From Fidelibacterota bacterium (lineage in GTDB: Bacteria; Fidelibacterota; UBA2242), in contig JALOAB010000103.1 in NCBI GenBank assembly GCA_023229045.1, positions 1-7,681 of the forward strand: DNA of 7,681 nt, in the 5' to 3' direction. Positions 6,912 to 7,681 of this stretch are shown one piece after another. Both the position numbers and the translations under genes were made by a program. Position 1 is the first letter of the stretch. Each line of letters begins with the position of its first letter. The notes beneath the pieces were generated by a model. That model ran no database searches, was not told where the DNA came from, and saw only the letters and a program-made list of their open reading frames with translations.

Positions 6912-7681
6912 AAAATACGCTTCGGTTTTGCTCATAGTCATCTTGATGATGAGCGTCGCCCCGGGTCTATCACAAGCCCGACAGGGATATATTTTACTAC
7001 GGGCTGGTCTGCATTTTGACTCACAGGTCAGCGGCGGAAAATATTCTCTGCCGGAGTTGGCTGACATTATCGCGCGCAACAACCTGGATGTCGGCATTAT
7101 AACCGATCACGACCATATGAAAGTTTCATATGGAATCCGACCATTCGAAAATTTTCTAAAGTTCTCAATTGAAGAGAACTCGATCCGCAGATACGGTGCC
7201 AAAAAATACATCAATGAGATCAATGCTCTCGACGCGGCTTATCCCAATCTGATTCTAATTCCGGGTATCGAAGCCGTCCCTTATTATCGTTGGGAAGGCT
7301 CGCCAATGCTGACAAATTTGAGTCTGAAAGACTGGCATACCCATTTGCTGGTTTTCGGTTTCGAGGATCCCAAGATATTTGAGCGCTTACCTTCATTAGC
7401 TAATCAAAATATCGGTTACAGCAAACCCAGTGGAAAAATCATTAAATATATTGCCCATAATTTCACTCATTTTGCCCTGATGGCACTCTATTTTTTGCTA
7501 TTTATAATTTTTCTGGCGCTTATTTTCAGACGGAAGCACAAGTTAGTGGACATCGCCCATGTTCGTCATAACCGGCGTCATATTCACTTCTCATTCCCAG
7601 CCTTTATTATGACTGTTTTATTCGGTCTGGTTTTATACACCCAGTATCCGTTTCTACCACGGCAATATACTCCTTACAACC
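6898..7681 (+). CDS. Exported membrane protein with divergent PHP-like metallo-hydrolase domain, 3'-truncated by window edge
   Basis: The reading frame stays open to the last base (261 complete codons). From the ATG at 6898 the protein has a signal-peptide-like start: basic MNWPKK, a hydrophobic core, then GLSQA with likely cleavage after Ala27. A PHP-like domain follows: GLHFDSQVSGGKYS (His39, Asp41), IITDHDHM (Asp70, His71, Asp72, His73), LIPGIEAVP (Glu125) and DWHTHLLVFG (His147, His149). Typical PHP proteins have H-x-H and S-D-G in the first motif; here these are H-x-D and S-G-G. Hydrophobic helices near 190-211 and 231-250 suggest at least two membrane spans. PHP domains hydrolyse phosphoesters in polymerases, histidinol phosphatase and CpsB-like tyrosine phosphatases, but no substrate can be given here. 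The ATG at 6874 is an alternative start that lengthens the n-region by eight residues. It overlaps the GT4 gene. Confidence 0.8.
   Translation, partial: MNWPKKYASVLLIVILMMSVAPGLSQARQGYILLRAGLHFDSQVSGGKYSLPELADIIARNNLDVGIITDHDHMKVSYGIRPFENFLKFSIEENSIRRYGAKKYINEINALDAAYPNLILIPGIEAVPYYRWEGSPMLTNLSLKDWHTHLLVFGFEDPKIFERLPSLANQNIGYSKPSGKIIKYIAHNFTHFALMALYFLLFIIFLALIFRRKHKLVDIAHVRHNRRHIHFSFPAFIMTVLFGLVLYTQYPFLPRQYTPYN

Larger units (their letters stand above)
1831..7681 (+). other. Predicted polysaccharide/glycoconjugate biosynthesis operon (six genes, runs past right edge)
   Basis: Six same-strand genes follow each other with almost no spacing: 8-bp overlap at 2771-2778, 4-bp ATGA overlap at 3925-3928, one base between 4551 and 4553, about 17-bp overlap at 5739-5755, and a 14-bp overlap at 6898-6911 (38 bp if the upstream ATG is used). 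Such packing implies one transcript with translational coupling. The products (GT2, GT4, methyltransferase, DegT-like PLP enzyme, GT4, exported PHP-like protein) are typical of surface-glycan loci. No internal promoter or terminator was recognised. Confidence 0.7.

Noticed and set aside
1..7681. CRISPR arrays, tRNA or rRNA genes, insertion sequences, integrase or phage genes, long direct repeats
   Set aside because: None was seen on reading either strand. The protein-coding genes account for almost the whole window.

Overview
The window holds seven genes, all on the + strand. The first is cut by the left edge and the last by the right edge. The organism is a bacterium with a mid-range GC content. 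Strong Shine-Dalgarno sites are scarce, and TTG looks like the start codon of two to three of the genes. TGA is used as a normal stop. I cannot name a phylum from this. The gene set (soluble and membrane-anchored glycosyltransferases plus a secreted membrane protein) fits a bacterium that makes a surface glycan.

Layout: (1) bases 1-1703 hold most of a GH127-family (DUF1680) glycosidase, related to beta-L-arabinofuranosidases, with a complete set of catalytic and zinc-binding residues. It lacks about 80 N-terminal residues, which lie outside the window. (2) Bases 1704-1830 are an AT-rich spacer with no gene. (3) From 1831 to the right edge runs a very tight gene cluster. It encodes a GT2 glycosyltransferase with a C-terminal membrane segment, a GT4 glycosyltransferase, a class I SAM methyltransferase, a DegT/DnrJ/EryC1/StrS-type PLP enzyme, a second GT4 glycosyltransferase, and a secreted, membrane-spanning protein with a PHP-like metallo-hydrolase domain. 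Junctions are 8-bp and 4-bp overlaps, a 1-bp gap, and overlaps of about 17 and 14 bp, so the six genes are probably co-transcribed and translationally coupled.

Working together (inference): the three glycosyltransferases would build a lipid-linked or surface oligosaccharide on the cytoplasmic face of the inner membrane. The PLP enzyme could supply an amino sugar or a related modified sugar, and the methyltransferase could methylate a sugar or a precursor. The PHP-like protein would act outside the cytoplasmic membrane. No flippase, polymerase, priming transferase or complete sugar-nucleotide pathway is visible, so the cluster must continue to the right or depend on other loci. Most of this is ordinary polysaccharide biosynthesis. 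The points most worth a second look are the exported PHP-like protein with an altered first metal motif, the PLP enzyme with substitutions in two family motifs, and the uncertain 5' end of the GT2 gene.
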